A DNA stretch of 64,000 nt from Physcomitrium patens (lineage: Eukaryota > Streptophyta > Bryopsida > Funariales > Funariaceae). Positions within the stretch are counted from its first letter, which is position 1; every line of letters begins with the position of its first letter. The notes under the pieces were generated by a model, which was not told where the DNA came from, made no database searches, and saw nothing but the letters and a program-made list of their open reading frames with translations. Positions 10,746 through 23,620 of the stretch are shown piece after piece. Made by a program: the position numbers and the translations under genes. The DNA lies in contig NC_037256.1 of the NCBI RefSeq assembly GCF_000002425.4, forward strand, positions 4,005,774-4,069,773, given 5' to 3'.

Positions 10746-13700
10746 TTGTAGCTTTTAGGGAGATGATATGAACTAGGGCCACTGAAACTTGAAAAAGTGA
10801 ATTGCCAAACAGGTTCTGCTTTGCCAAGTACATTGTATACTTAAATTTGTGCCACAGCAAGGATCATTTATGTCAAAGAGTCTGAATGATTAAGGAAAGA
10901 GTTGCAGTGTCAAGGGACCAGAAAGGACTTAGCACATGGGTCATTACTTGGACCATAGCCTTGAAGGGGTGGCTCCAAGGTTTATTAGTAGGAGAACAAC
11001 ATGTCATAATAGAGAACACTTTTCTGAATTTGAAATCAAGCCCTCAAATCTCCTTCACTTAAGAGGTATTTTCTGTGGTATATATTAATTGTCCCAACTG
11101 CTGATAAATGCTCTCCATTGTAGTGCAATTTTACACTACAAGTATAACAAATAGCTTCAGTGGACAAGCTCAAAAAATGTTGCTGTTTCATATTTTATGG
11201 CAAGAACTAATACAGACATCTGTCATTCTGCTCTATACAAGCTTTCGAAAGAGTAAGAAGATATAAACATAATGTAATATCAAATTCACTTGGTCAAAAA
11301 GTGACTGCTCCAATTCATTTTGTGAGCCTGCAACAGTCCCTCAAACACCCTGCTCTCCAATGGTCTTTGAAGACATTTGTCTTGCTCTTCAATTTTCTGT
11401 GTGACCAGACCAAGTCTTCAACAAGTACAATGAAGCATTCTGCGAGATCATCAAGAGGTCTTAACACAGAGCAACTAAGCATGTCAAACTAAAACTTGGT
11501 CATAAACATGTGGATCCATTACAACATCTTGCACAACTTTGTTTCACCAACAAAAATTCAAGTATAAGATTATACAGACATCACCAACCAGATTAGGTAA
11601 ATAAACTGCATCATACATGTTTGTAAACAAAACATTGAGCCTGTTGGCATCAGCATAAGCTATACAGTGAGAGGCTTCAATGCCAAGTTCAAGTCTATAA
11701 CCACCTCATTGTCACATGCAATATAAAACTATTCATCATGTTTTATTCATTCTTAATAGGCATATAATACAGAACTTTGATTTTTATTTTGTATTACTTC
11801 CAGATGTTACCATACATGTAAGGCATTTAAGACAACTCAGTTAATACATGTCATGAACATTTATGACTTTAGTGGCGACGAAATTATGTTCAAATTAGTC
11901 CATTTTTACTTGAGAATTGGTTTTTTTTACTTAATGTCATAACATCAAATTATTTTTGTAATATCACGTTTTTTCTTATGTATTATATCAAAATCAATTA
12001 TTTTCCAACAAAAAACTAGTTCTATCATTGTTACTTTTTTCCATTCACTAAAATAGAGCTTATTAGAACATTGAGGTTGTTGAGTAAAATATACATGTAT
12101 ATTTTTCTTTGGATACTTAATTGTACAAGATTTATTTTGTAGAATAGGGATAAAAATTGAGTTGTAAATTTCATGATATAAATGTTTTTTTAATATTTTT
12201 CTTAGTAGTTATGGTTTAATTATATGACCAAATTGTAGTCTACTATATAGTGGATTAAGTAGAAATGCCTTAGGAATAGCAAGAAACTTAGGCAAATCAT
12301 CTTTTAATTTTTGGTGTTTAGGCTATATGACTAAAGATTTATATTTTTTATTAGAAAAGTTGTATTATCGTGCAAAAATATTATTAGAATTTCTTAAGTA
12401 GTTTCTAATGTAATTCAAGAGATTTTCTTAATGTTAGAATGTAATATCAACTTGTTCTAATTTAATTTAGGTGTTCTTTCGTTATCAGTCTCAACTTATT
12501 TTACTAATTTTATATCATTTTTACCAACTAGAATTAAAAATAAAGTATAATAATTTTAAAAATAAAAAATAAAATTATTTTTTAAGCATGTAAAGAAATT
12601 TCATTTATTTCTTTATTTTGAAAGTAATTTAGGTTCCTATTATTAAGATAAGAATTAAATTTATTATTTTAAAGTAATTTTAGAGATAAATTATTATTTA
12701 TCTCAAAACTTAAAAATAATGTAAAATGAAAATTACAAAATGTTTTTTTGATAAATAAAAGTACATTAAAGAAAGTATTAAATCAATTATTTTTTAAATT
12801 AAAATTTCTTAGTAATTTTATATTATATTGGTTAGATAAAAAATTATATTTAATGAATAAAACTAATTTATTCTAAGATTTTATTTTCAAAGTAATCTTA
12901 TTAGTGATTTTATCTCTTTACTTTATCTTTTAAATTTTATGTGTAATATTATATTAATATATATCTTCTTTAACAGATTTTATTTTTAAAATTAATGATA
13001 TATAAAAGCTTGAAAACTTATAATAACTAAAAAACATCATGAACTATAAAATTAAAATTAGTTTTTAGTTAAAAAAGAGTAAAGTATTTTTTGTAATATA
13101 TAGAAGAAATAATAAAATATCAAGCAATTTAGATTAAGAAGCAATTAATAATATTGTAATTTTAGAAGGTTAGTTTTTTATTTAAATTTAAACTATTAAG
13201 ATGTATTTTTTGAATAAAATACTATTAAAAATAATAAATTTAGATTTTTATAAAATATATGTTAAGACTAATTTTATATCATAATTATTTAAAATTATAA
13301 ATAAAGCACTAATTTCATCTTATTCTATGATTTCAAAAGTTTGTCATATATTAATATGTTGTATGCATATCACATTGGGTGGTTTTGAATCTATATTAAC
13401 TGTGCCTACACTTACATACTCATAGTTATGAATCTGCATCTCTAAGGTCCAAGTAGTAATGTTGATGAACATGCCGCATAACACAAATTCAAACATGGAT
13501 TGAGTTGTAGCTTAATAACTATCACGATTAGAAAGTAGATAGAATAATCACATATACATACCACCAAAACAAAAAAATTAAAAGTAGCTTCTAATACATA
13601 AGGATATCCAACAAAGCCAAGACCAAATAGGCCTCTTTTATTAATAATTTGTCCCATAGCATTTAAGTACTCCAAACCCCTAAGAATGCTTAACTTTTTC

Positions 13701-14480
13701 AAATTGAACCTTTTGAGGAGTTAGAAGGAGGTCTCAGAAATCTTTGGCTTAAAAAAATAGTTATAGAGATTTATATGTATATACAAATAAAGATACTTAA
13801 TTATATTTATATTGCATGAAGTTGTTTTAATCGATGAATAAGAAATAAAAGTTATTATCAAAATACAAGAATATAATAAAAATAATTTAAATCCAAGATG
13901 AGTTTTCATATTTTTATTTTCAAAAGTTTTTTTTAATATTTAGGCTAAAGAATATTACAATTTAAACATAAGACACTCTGCTTGTACCAAATTTTTAAAT
14001 CTATTTAATTGAACAACCTATCCTAATCAAAGTTTGATTCAATTTTAAAAGGAATTTATTTGATTTTGAAAATTTTTATTTCAATTGTTACATCTTATTT
14101 TATGACTTGTTTTTTTCTCAGTAAATATTATTAATTTTAGAAGGAATAATAAATTTAGCAATGAAGTTTATAATTTAAATTGGAAATTCTATAGTTGATA
14201 GAAAAATGTATTTCAATTTATCTAATATAGTGTTTTGATGAATAAACTAAATGAAAATTAATTTGAAGGAGTTAAGGTGAAAATAGAAGTTGCTGCCTGT
14301 TTTTAAAGGAAACTTAACTAGAATATATTTAAAAGAAAAAGCACTTCTATTAAATGTTTCATTTCTGGTAAATATAATTTTTTTTCATTACAAATTTATT
14401 TTTAAACAATCCAGAACTCACATTGTTCTCATAAAAATAATTTACGCTAAATGACTATATCTCATATAAAATCATTATGC
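10746..14480. other. Gene-poor, increasingly AT-rich DNA
   Basis: 10750-11880 has ordinary complexity but no recognised coding segment. 11880-14480 is very AT-rich, with short frames full of Leu, Ile, Asn and Lys codons that I take as chance. No repeat unit was clear by eye. Confidence 0.5.
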
Positions 14481-16126
14481 AAAGTAGATTTTATTACAAG
14501 TAGTGGTGAATGTTCTTCTCCACATGACTTGTTGACCACAACACTACCTTCGGCACCTAACTTTCAAGTATGACCCTCCCAAAATCACAATCCCTCTGCA
14601 TTTAAAATATTGATATGTTGCATATCAGAAGTGTGAAAAAGTTTCCTCAATCAAGGATTTTCAACAATATCTGTGGCCAACTGCCATAGGAGAGGACTTG
14701 CGAGGGTGTGCGGCAGAGTCCAGCAAGCCTCATGCAAAAGATTGGCCGGAAAAGTTGTGGGATGGTGACAGCAACATGAAGTTCCTCACCACTCTTCGGT
14801 AGCCTTCGGTAATTTTGCCACAGAAATCAATCCTCAATAGTAACGTCGTTACTAAATTTACAGTACAGTCTTGGCTCAGGAGCTATCCCCCAGTTAGCCG
14901 CATTCTATATGTCCTTGAAAATGGACTTCTTAAATGCTTTAGCATCGCTTTGCGTATTCGATATAACCAATTATATCTAACCTTTCAGTACAGTAAATGG
15001 TTCGGAGACCCGGTACAGGCATGAACCGAAGGCTTTAACACGGAATCGACGTCAAGTCGACCATACTCTTTAAGATGCATGGACTGAATATATGCCAGCG
15101 AGCACAGTGCGAACCCCACTTTGAGAAAGACCAAATTTGCTGGTGAGAAAAGCTAGATAAGTGTTTCCCCCTTCCATGTATCTGTCAGAAATCTCTACCT
15201 CCCTTATAGTCAAGATGGTGGTGAAGCACACGGGATTCCACAGCTCGACTCGGAATATAATATTCTTCACGAGTGTTTGGTTATAATCGACCCAAGTTTC
15301 CAGAGAATGCAGTAGATGTGTATCACGCAAAATCCACACAGAATCCGAAGGATCGATTACAGAGGGTTGATAGGAACCACGTTCATGTTTCAACAGGCGG
15401 TACTACGAATGATGTAAGTCATAAGCACACCGTCCAGCTTTCAAAGAATCGCATCCATAGCCACTATTCTTGTTGTGAAGGGTCGTTTTCTCCATTACTA
15501 GGGACGGTGAACTGATCTAATTGTTTTTTGAAAATTCCAACTACATGGTGACGATATAGTCGCATATAAAGCTGATTTTGGACTACTTCGTCGTCCCCAT
15601 CCCAGCAGGAAGACGTTTCTTCGCATAGAACTTGAACAGATATCTGATCATTCTAGATATCTATCTCCAGCAATACGCAGTGCTGGGACGAACATTTATT
15701 AAAGTTGTGAACCACGCACACCAACCCTATCAACCAGCAGCCTTTTACATTGGAAAAAGATTCGCCGTTAAACTGTGGTGCAAACAGCATTCTTGGATGA
15801 CCTGCCGTTTCCTATACATGTCAGGAATGCGCTTCGTTGTCAGATATGGACAACTTCACCAGAATATAAAGCTGCACGAATATCCATGTGACAGGGGTTG
15901 CTGATCGATGCTAGAAGTTTCGACAAAAACTTGAGATGCTAGATTCAACCATTACCGGCTGATCCAAGTGCAAAAGGCTTCACTTCGGGTCTAGATCATG
16001 CGCGAAGTCCTCACCGTCGAAGCATGTGCATGTAGTTCACTTAACGCTCCACGTGATGCGCATTTACACTCCCTAATGGTCACGTGTTAGTGCGGCTAAA
16101 AGCCTGCAAATTCTCAAGTTGAAGTC
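14481..16126. other. Normal-complexity flank upstream of the GMC oxidoreductase relic
   Basis: Base composition returns to gene-like values near 14500. Several 60-107-codon frames exist on both strands (for example 15070-15393 minus and 15632-15904 plus), but none shows a domain I know. The last few hundred bases probably held the promoter of the GMC gene. Confidence 0.4.
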
Positions 16127-18138
16127 ATGGGTCTGTCGGCGGTAACCGCAAGCCTCATTTTGGCAGTACTAGGAGCACATTACATGCAAATGAGCAAAGT
16201 CTACGCAGATGCAGGTCCAAACTTCTTCATTTCTTAGCCGGTGGTCTTCCGTCGTGAGCTGCATTATATTGTCTTATGATCTTTGTTGTGACTCTGCAGC
16301 AATGATTTTAGAGGAAAAGTAGCTTCTAATTGCACTATTCAACGTTGCATCTCAAGCAGACAATAAATATACTGTCGAATCATATAAGGAAGAATTTGCA
16401 AACTTAAGTGCGTGCAGGTATCAGACTTTGCTAGATAAAAATATGTAACCGTGACGGTCTTGTTATCAGTCTTGTAGTCTCAGGAGTGCAATTCGTCTGT
16501 TAGATCATATCGTATCCACACTCCTAAGTTGTGCTTGAATGTGTTCAGCAGAGTTTTTTGATGTTCGTGACGCCACTACTGAGCCTCTACATGCTCAATA
16601 TCAATACATAGCAGTGGGAGGAGGAACTGCGAGATGTGCCTTAGCAACAACCTTATCTGAGCAGTACAAAGTGTTGCTCTTGGAGAGGGGTGGTACTCCG
16701 TATGGAAACCCAAGAATCGAGCGCGTGGAGGGTTGGTCGGATCTCTTAGTTGACGATCCCCGAAACCCGTCGGAGACAAGCCCTGTCCAGGCATTTAGGT
16801 CTGCTGATGGGGTTTACAACCGATGAACTCGGGTCCTGGGAGGAGGAAGTGCGGTCAATGCAGGGTTCTACAGCCGAGCTAGTGCAGCACAAGTGAGAGC
16901 GGCAGGATGGAAGCCATCTAGGGTTGCAGAGGCCTACCGCTGGGTGGAGAAGAAGATTGTCCATCCAGGATCTCACGGAGTCTGGCAAACGGCCCTGCAA
17001 GATAGTCTGCTGCAGACGGGCGTCACGCCCAACAATGGCCTCAACAACGACCACATCTACGGAACGAAGGTGGGCGGCTCGCTTTTCGACAAACAGGGCC
17101 GTCGGGACTCGGCTGCTGATTTTCTGTCCTATGCTAACGACAAACTCCTCACGGTACTCACCTTCGCAAATGTCCAACGCATCATCTTCGATAATTCCGG
17201 TAAGATCTATCACGTTGAAATCATATATTCAAAAACTCAACCTGGAGCATTAGGAAGTCCCCAATTGCTCCTGTTAAGCGGCATCGGCTCATGTGAGCAT
17301 CTCGCTGAGTTCAACATAACTTGTCATGTAGAACTCAATGCTGTTGGTGCGGATATGGTTGACAACCCCAAGAATGCCATTGTAGTTTTATCGCCTACTC
17401 CTGTGGAAACCTCCCTGCTATCCGTTGTCGGCATCGATAAAGAGTTCATTATTGAGGGTGGAAGTGGGTCGAACTTCTCTTGGCAGTTGCCGGGAATGGG
17501 GCAGCTCAACTACGTTGCTCCCTCTCAGCGAACCCCAGACTTTGTAGCGTCTGCGCAGACCTCCCTAAATAATTTATCCAGTGATACCAAGGCGCAGCTT
17601 CATCTTGACCAAGCTCTACGATCCAATCTCGTATGGAAGCCTCCGCCTCAACAGCACGGATATCAACCGCAACCCCTATGTGAAATTCAACTACTACTCG
17701 CATCCCCGTGACATAGAATATTGCATCTCAGGAGTCAAACGTTTCTACAAGTTGCTGCGCGCACCAGCGTTTCAGCCATTCAGGTTCACCACAGTCACGT
17801 CCCTGGTAGCGTCCATCTACTACCAATTGAAGGAAGGCGAAAGCACCGAGGGAGCTTACCTTCCTGATGTGTCCAACTACACGGAGACGGCAGAATGGTG
17901 CCGAACTACCTTAACCACCATCTGGCACTTCCATGGAGGTTGCACTGTCGGGAAAGTGGTGGACAAGAGCTACCGAGTGTTCGGTACCAGGCCTCTCCGC
18001 GTTGTCGACGGGTCCACGTTCACTAAGTCCCCGGGCACAAATCCGCAAGCAACTGTCATGATGCTCGGGAGGTATGTCGGTGTGAAGATTCTGAAAGAAC
18101 GGCGAATCACGCCGAAAGCAGCGAATACTACAAACTGA
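16127..18138 (+). pseudogene. HOTHEAD-like GMC oxidoreductase pseudogene
   Basis: Exon 1 (16127-16214) encodes a signal peptide (MGLSAVTASLILAVLGAHYM). A 334-bp phase-1 intron joins it in frame to 16549. The following 1.6 kb matches HOTHEAD/mandelonitrile-lyase-like FAD flavoproteins: QYIAVGGGTARCALA (FAD-binding site), LLLERGGTPYGNP, RVLGGGSAVNAGFYSRA, EAYRWVEK, DHIYGTKVGGSLFD, GALGSPQLLLLSGIG, then WHFHGGCTVGKVVD and DGSTFTKSPGTNPQATVM with the catalytic His and Asn. It is broken. A TGA stop lies at 16824-16826 (the family has an Arg there). A frame change falls near 17590. About 20 residues before GALGSPQ seem to be missing near 17230. The third Gly of the GxGxxG motif is Arg. Intact relatives act in the secretory pathway or cell wall; Arabidopsis HOTHEAD works in cuticle formation. 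Sequencing error could explain the stop or the frame change, but hardly all changes together. Confidence 0.85.
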
Positions 18139-18224
18139 TCCTTCGTTAGAACGAGCAACTGAACCTCCCTCCATGGAAGCAGACCTTCAATAAACCTGCA
18201 GTCCTGCCGTTCCTCGACTTCTTT

Positions 18225-18246
18225 TCTCTCTCTCTCTCTCTCTCTC
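18225..18246. repeat. (TC)n microsatellite
   Basis: About eleven TC dinucleotides lie some 90 bases after the stop of the GMC relic. They mark the approximate start of the AT-rich repeat island. Confidence 0.9.
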
Positions 18247-20596
18247 ATATGCTTCACATGCGTGTCAACTCTTGTGCATGATTTGGAGGATACAGTTTAG
18301 AGGAGTTGCATGTGTCCATTTTGTAAAGTATATGTCATTTCACTCCAAATCATTGATAGATAGTGTTGTAAAGTCAAACCACAAACACATCCATATTTAA
18401 TTATCAACAAATCCTTACCAATGAATGCAATGAATGCCACTGTGCCAACCATAGACTAGTTTTCTTAGTTGAGTATTGCAAGTCTACAATTTAGGTTGTA
18501 AAATTATTGCATTATTTATTTAAAATGTATTGTATTTAAGTTGTAGAATACATGTGTTGGACTTTTAGTATTTTGCTAGCTTTACACTAAATTATAAATG
18601 AAGAAAATAAATTGAATACATTGTCTTTTTTTGATTTTTTTTATAATTATTTCCAATATTGTTGGAATCTAATAAATTTTAATTAAATTTTAACATTAGA
18701 GTCTCACAATTATACTTCTATACAAAAGAATATAATATTAAATACAAACTTAAGTTTAAACTTATATTACAAAAGTAATTGTTAGAATTTGTTTTTTTTT
18801 TTTAAAAATGATATTACTAATGCCACCATAGAGTTTTCTATTGCCACCACAATGTGCTACCTATTTGATGCAAAGCCCGTCATAATTTTATGTACTCCTT
18901 TTAGGTGCTTTTCTTATACATTCTTCTCATACATCCTTCTAATATGCAACACATCTACTGCTCTATTCACAACTTTTAGTACAACATTTCTTTTTCATAG
19001 AGGTATACATTACTAGCACCTTGGCAAGCCATAACACTTTGATTGTCTAGATAGAAAAGACAAGATTGTCTAGAAATTATATAATTGAGATAAAATGTTT
19101 TGATGCCTTGAAATAGGTTGTAATTGTAGCAATTGTGGATGTAGGTGGCATGTGGTGGATATAGAGTTGTGGTGGCAATAATAAAAAGTATAATAGCATT
19201 AGCAATATCCTAAAAATATAAAACAAAGAAGAGTGAGAAAAATTAAAAATTAATAAAAGAAAAATAAATAGAGAATTTATATAATCTTTGAGGTAATTTA
19301 GAAAAAATAGAAACTAATAAGAAAATGTACTTTAAAAAATAAGAAACTTACAAGAAATATATGTTTTTTAATAATAATTTTAAAAATAGAAAAAATAATT
19401 AAATAATACCTAAATTTTTTTTTAAAAAAGAGGTAAATTTTAGAAATAATATTTAAAATTTAATTTAAAAATATAAGATACAATGTCAAAGAATAAATGA
19501 AGAAATGGTATAAATAAATAATCAATGTAGTTTTGAATAGTAATATAATGATTTTAAATAAATAACTAAGATTAAAAAAATTAAAATTTACTTTATCTAA
19601 TTATAGTTAAATAATAAATATTTTAAAAAATTAAGATGATTTATAATTGATTTTATTTATGACTGTTATCTAACTATATATTAATTTTATATCTAATATT
19701 ATAAGTAGTCTTGAGATAATATCTATAATTAATATAAAGTTTATTAATTTGATAAATACTACCTTCAATATGCATTTATTATAACTTCTTTGATAGTTCA
19801 TAATCCAAATATTACATGTATTTAGAAATTAATATTTTTAATCTATTATCACTTATATCTACTTAATTCTGTTCTTATAAATCCTTATTCTAAACATAAG
19901 GAAATTTATATTATAATTTTAACATTTAATGGTATTTTTTAGAAAATATAATTTTTTTTATATCATAAATTTTTAAAATCTAAATAATCTTAATCTTAAA
20001 AATTATTAATTAAACCAAATATTCTTTAAAAGTTAATAACTTTAAAAAAAATCTTAAATTTTAATTTTAATCCTGAAATTATAATTTTTTAAAATTCAAA
20101 ACTTATATCTGATCAAATCCTAATTGAGTTTTAATAGTGATTTTCAAATTGATTAAGAAAACTACTAAATATTAATTATAAAATTAAAAATATTGAATCT
20201 TAAATTAATTTATTTAAAATTTAAATATTAATTTATAAATTATAAAAAATAAAATCTAAATCTAAATTAAATTATAGCTTAATATCTAAACTAATTTAAA
20301 TATTAATTAATTTTTTTAGTTTTAAATCATTCTCAATTTAAATAAATCTATATTTTAAAATTTAAAATTCTATTTACTTTTTAATTATAAGTAAGTTATT
20401 CATAAATAATTGATATAGAAAAAAATTACTTGTTATAAAAGTTTAATTAAAAGATCAAATATCAAATTTAATTATATATTCTTTTTTCTTATTCTCTTAT
20501 TGACATAATTGATCTATATACTCAATATATTACATATACCTTCCTATCAAAGATTGCAAGTCTACTACCTCTAATATTCTAATATTCTAAAATTCT
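18247..20596. other. AT-rich left shoulder of the repeat island
   Basis: No gene or recognisable element. A/T content becomes extreme after about 19200. The frame at 18789-19016 is T-rich and not credible. Much of this is probably unrecognisably decayed transposon DNA. Confidence 0.5.
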
Positions 20597-21642
20597 AATA
20601 AGATCATTATAAGGGTAAATTTCTCCTTCACCCCAAATTATAAGATGGCTTCAATTAAGAGTTGCATATAATTGGTAGTATGAAGTAGAAGTAGCAATAA
20701 ACAAGAATAAAAGAAGAACAATACAAAACAAGTGAAACAAGTGGAATCAAGCAATTGTACACTACAAAACTAGTCATAGTCTGTTCATTGAATTTTTACC
20801 CAAAAAAAAGTAAAATTAAAAAGTAAAAAAAATACTTTTAGATAGATAATTTTTTTTCCTTTCCAATGACATAAAATTCATGTAATTCCAAGTTACTATG
20901 AGTAAGTTATGATAGATTAAAAATAGAATATAAATAATAAAAAAGTTAAGTGAATAATTTTTATCTCAAGGGTAACTTGCTTAAGAAATCAGGAGCTCGA
21001 GCCTCACCAAGGCTCACAAGTAGCATATATTGGTCGTCCAAAGAGGCCTTGAGGCCTTAGTTTTATCTTCCTACCTATACCCAAGGTGCTACAACCCATA
21101 TGTGAATTGTGTACCTCTCTTTCTACAAGGACTACACTTGCTGCTGGTCCTCCTATTTTTTATTAGTAAAACTACTTTTTTTGCATTTTTGACTTCACTA
21201 TGGTATTAAAAAAACACCCAATTAGCCTAGACACTTTGTATAGTCTTCAAATCTTGTTTCATTTCTTCATAGTAGCTCTCAAGGTGATAAAACTCAATTT
21301 TACCAAGGTCTTGAAACTTTCTCTAAAAATTCATAAAATATCCTTAAAAAAATCTAAAAAATCCTATCGTATTTCTATGATATTAATATCTATATAAAGC
21401 TATATTTTCTATCTTTTTTTATAGTAATAAAATTAATTTAAATCCACTAAAAATCCTATTTTCTACATACATAACTTAAAAGATATGAGGTTCTTTTTCA
21501 TGCTTCTTTTAACTATTAACTAATCATTGATAGGATTTTTTTAAGTAATACATATAGTTATGAGGCCAATATAGACATTGGTCTCAATTACTAATCATTA
21601 ATACTCAATAATGAGTGAAAACACTATACCAACTAAGATAAT

Positions 21643-22040
21643 TGTTAGGGACATAGTCCTTAGAACCTTCTAGACACAAGTTTCTAGAACCTTTTAGAAG
21701 CAAGTCTCTGGAACCTTCTAGAAGCTTCTTAGTTGGTAGAAGATGTTAGGGACATAGTCCTTAGAACCTTCTATAGACAAGTTTCTAGAATCTTCTAGAA
21801 GTAAGTCTCTAGAACCTTCTAGAAGCTTCCTAGTTGGTAGAAGTTGCTTAAGAAGCTTCCTAAATAGGAGTATATATTAGAATCGAGGCTGAAGAGTTCT
21901 TTAGTCTCGACAACACATCTGTTGGAGTTCTAGCTCACCTCTCTGGTGTTGTTTTTGTATTCATCTAATTAATCTAGTTCTTGCCAGTTCTTCTTGAACT
22001 TCTTGTTAGATCTCGAGTCTGTATTTCTATGTCCTTGACA
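21643..22040 (+). mobile_element. Solo LTR inserted in the fold-back left arm
   Basis: The 398-bp sequence begins TGTTAGGG and ends TTGACA. It is flanked by perfect 5-bp copies of ATAAT (21638-21642 and 22041-22045). The first 101 bases (21643-21743) are tandemly duplicated from 21744. It is rich in TTCTAGAA-type motifs. It is related to the solo LTR at 26181-26713, so the internal element that used this LTR is not in the window. It is a fossil left by LTR-LTR recombination. Confidence 0.85.
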
Positions 22041-22994
22041 ATAATTGCCTCCAAGACTTACTAAGACTCCATTTTTGTAATCTTTCTTCTAATAAGATTT
22101 TTATACTTATAAATACTTCTAAATTCTAATAAATATGTAAATAGTCAAAAAGACTCTTTAATCTTAGTATTTATCTTATTAAATGATTTAATACTATATT
22201 TTTAATCAATCCACTAATTAAGATCTATTGGTGGGACCTGCAATCATATTATAATTTCAATCTTATCTTATTATGAATCCCACCAATACATCTCAATTGA
22301 TGGATTGGTTAAAAATATAGTTTTAAGATATTTAAATATAAAATATTAAGATTAGAAATTATTTTTTATTATTTAAGTTTTTATAAGAATTTAGAAATAT
22401 TTACACATTACAAAAGTCTTATTAGAAGAAAAGTTATAAAAATAAAGTCTTAGTAAATCTTAGAGGCAATTATCTTAGTTAATTTAATATTTTTAGTTAT
22501 TTTTAAGTAATAAAGATTAGTTATTAAGACTAATGTATTTATTGACCTTTTATCTATATGTATTATTCATAAAAATCTTATCAATGATTAATTAGTGGTT
22601 AAAAGAAGCATTAAGAAGAACTTCATGTCTTTTTAATTAATCATATAGAAAATAGAAATTTTAGTGGATTTAAATTGATTTTATTACTATAAAAAATCAT
22701 CAAGGTAGGAAAATATATTCTTAAATAAATATTAATATTATAGAAATATTATAAGATCTTTGAAATTTTATTTAGAATTATTTAGGACTTTTTAGAGAAG
22801 ATTTCAAGACTCCAGTAAGATTGAGTTTTATCACCTTGGGGCCATTATGAAAAAATGGAACAAGATTTGAAGGTCATACAAGGTTTTTAGGATATCTAGA
22901 TATTTTTAAATACCATTATGAAGTTAAGAATAAAAAAATATGAGTTCTACTAATAGAAAATAAAAGGACCAACAACTAATTAAATTCTTATAGG

Positions 22995-23120
22995 AAATGA
23001 GGTGCACAAGTTCCATATGGATTGTAGCACCTTGGATGTAGGTAGGAAAATAAGACCAAATGAGGTGCACAAGTTCCATATGGATTGTAGCACCTTGGAT
23101 GTAGGTAGGAAAATAAGACC
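22995..23120. repeat. 63-bp tandem duplication in the fold-back right arm
   Basis: Two copies, 22995-23057 and 23058-23120, appear identical and each contains GAGGTGCACAAGTTCC. The left arm has only one counterpart, so the duplication is later than the inverted repeat. Its identity suggests it is recent. Confidence 0.95.
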
Positions 23121-23620
23121 AAGGCCTTGAGTCTTCTTTAAGTAATCCATATACACTACATGTGAGCCTTGGTGAGGCTTGAATCCTTGATCTATAAATA
23201 AATTATCTTTGAGGTAAAATATTTTCACTTAATATTTTAATTATTTATTTTTTATTTTTAAACTTTCATAAATTACTCAGAATAACTTGAATTTAAATGT
23301 TTCTTATGTCATTAAAAAGATAATAAAATTATCTATCTAAAAATATATTTTTTATATTTTTTATATTTTTTATATTTTTTTATTAGACAAAAACTTAGTG
23401 AAATAACTATGAACTTTTATAGTGTGTAATTTCTCGATTTTACTTATTTTACTTTTTTTTGTATTTTTATATTTTTATATTATTTATATTATTTTTTTTA
23501 TTTCTTCTCCTACTTTATACCACTAATTACAAGTCTTAATTGAGGCCATCTTGTAATTTGGATTGAGAAAAAAATTTGTCCTCACACTTATAATGATATT
23601 TGTCATCATACCACTTGGCT

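Larger units (their letters stand above)
20597..23620. repeat. Fold-back element: long inverted repeat with arms of about 1.25-1.35 kb
   Basis: The left arm (about 20597-22250) and right arm (about 22260-23620) are reverse complements throughout. Matching outer blocks are CATTATAAG with the TAAGATGGC region on the left against GCCATCTTGTAA and CTTATAATG on the right. Middle blocks around AGGTGCTACAA match AGCACCTTGGATG. The centre pairs GGTGGGACC with GAATCCCACC near 22233-22285. The left arm is lengthened by a 398-bp solo LTR. No transposase frame is visible. It resembles a fold-back or long-TIR non-autonomous DNA transposon; a palindromic duplication of another element is the alternative. 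Confidence 0.8.

Noticed and set aside
11866-11888. CTTTAGTGGCGACGAAATT, similar to motifs seen near CACTA transposon ends
   Set aside because: No second end, no CACTA terminus and no duplication was found nearby; a single short match is not enough.
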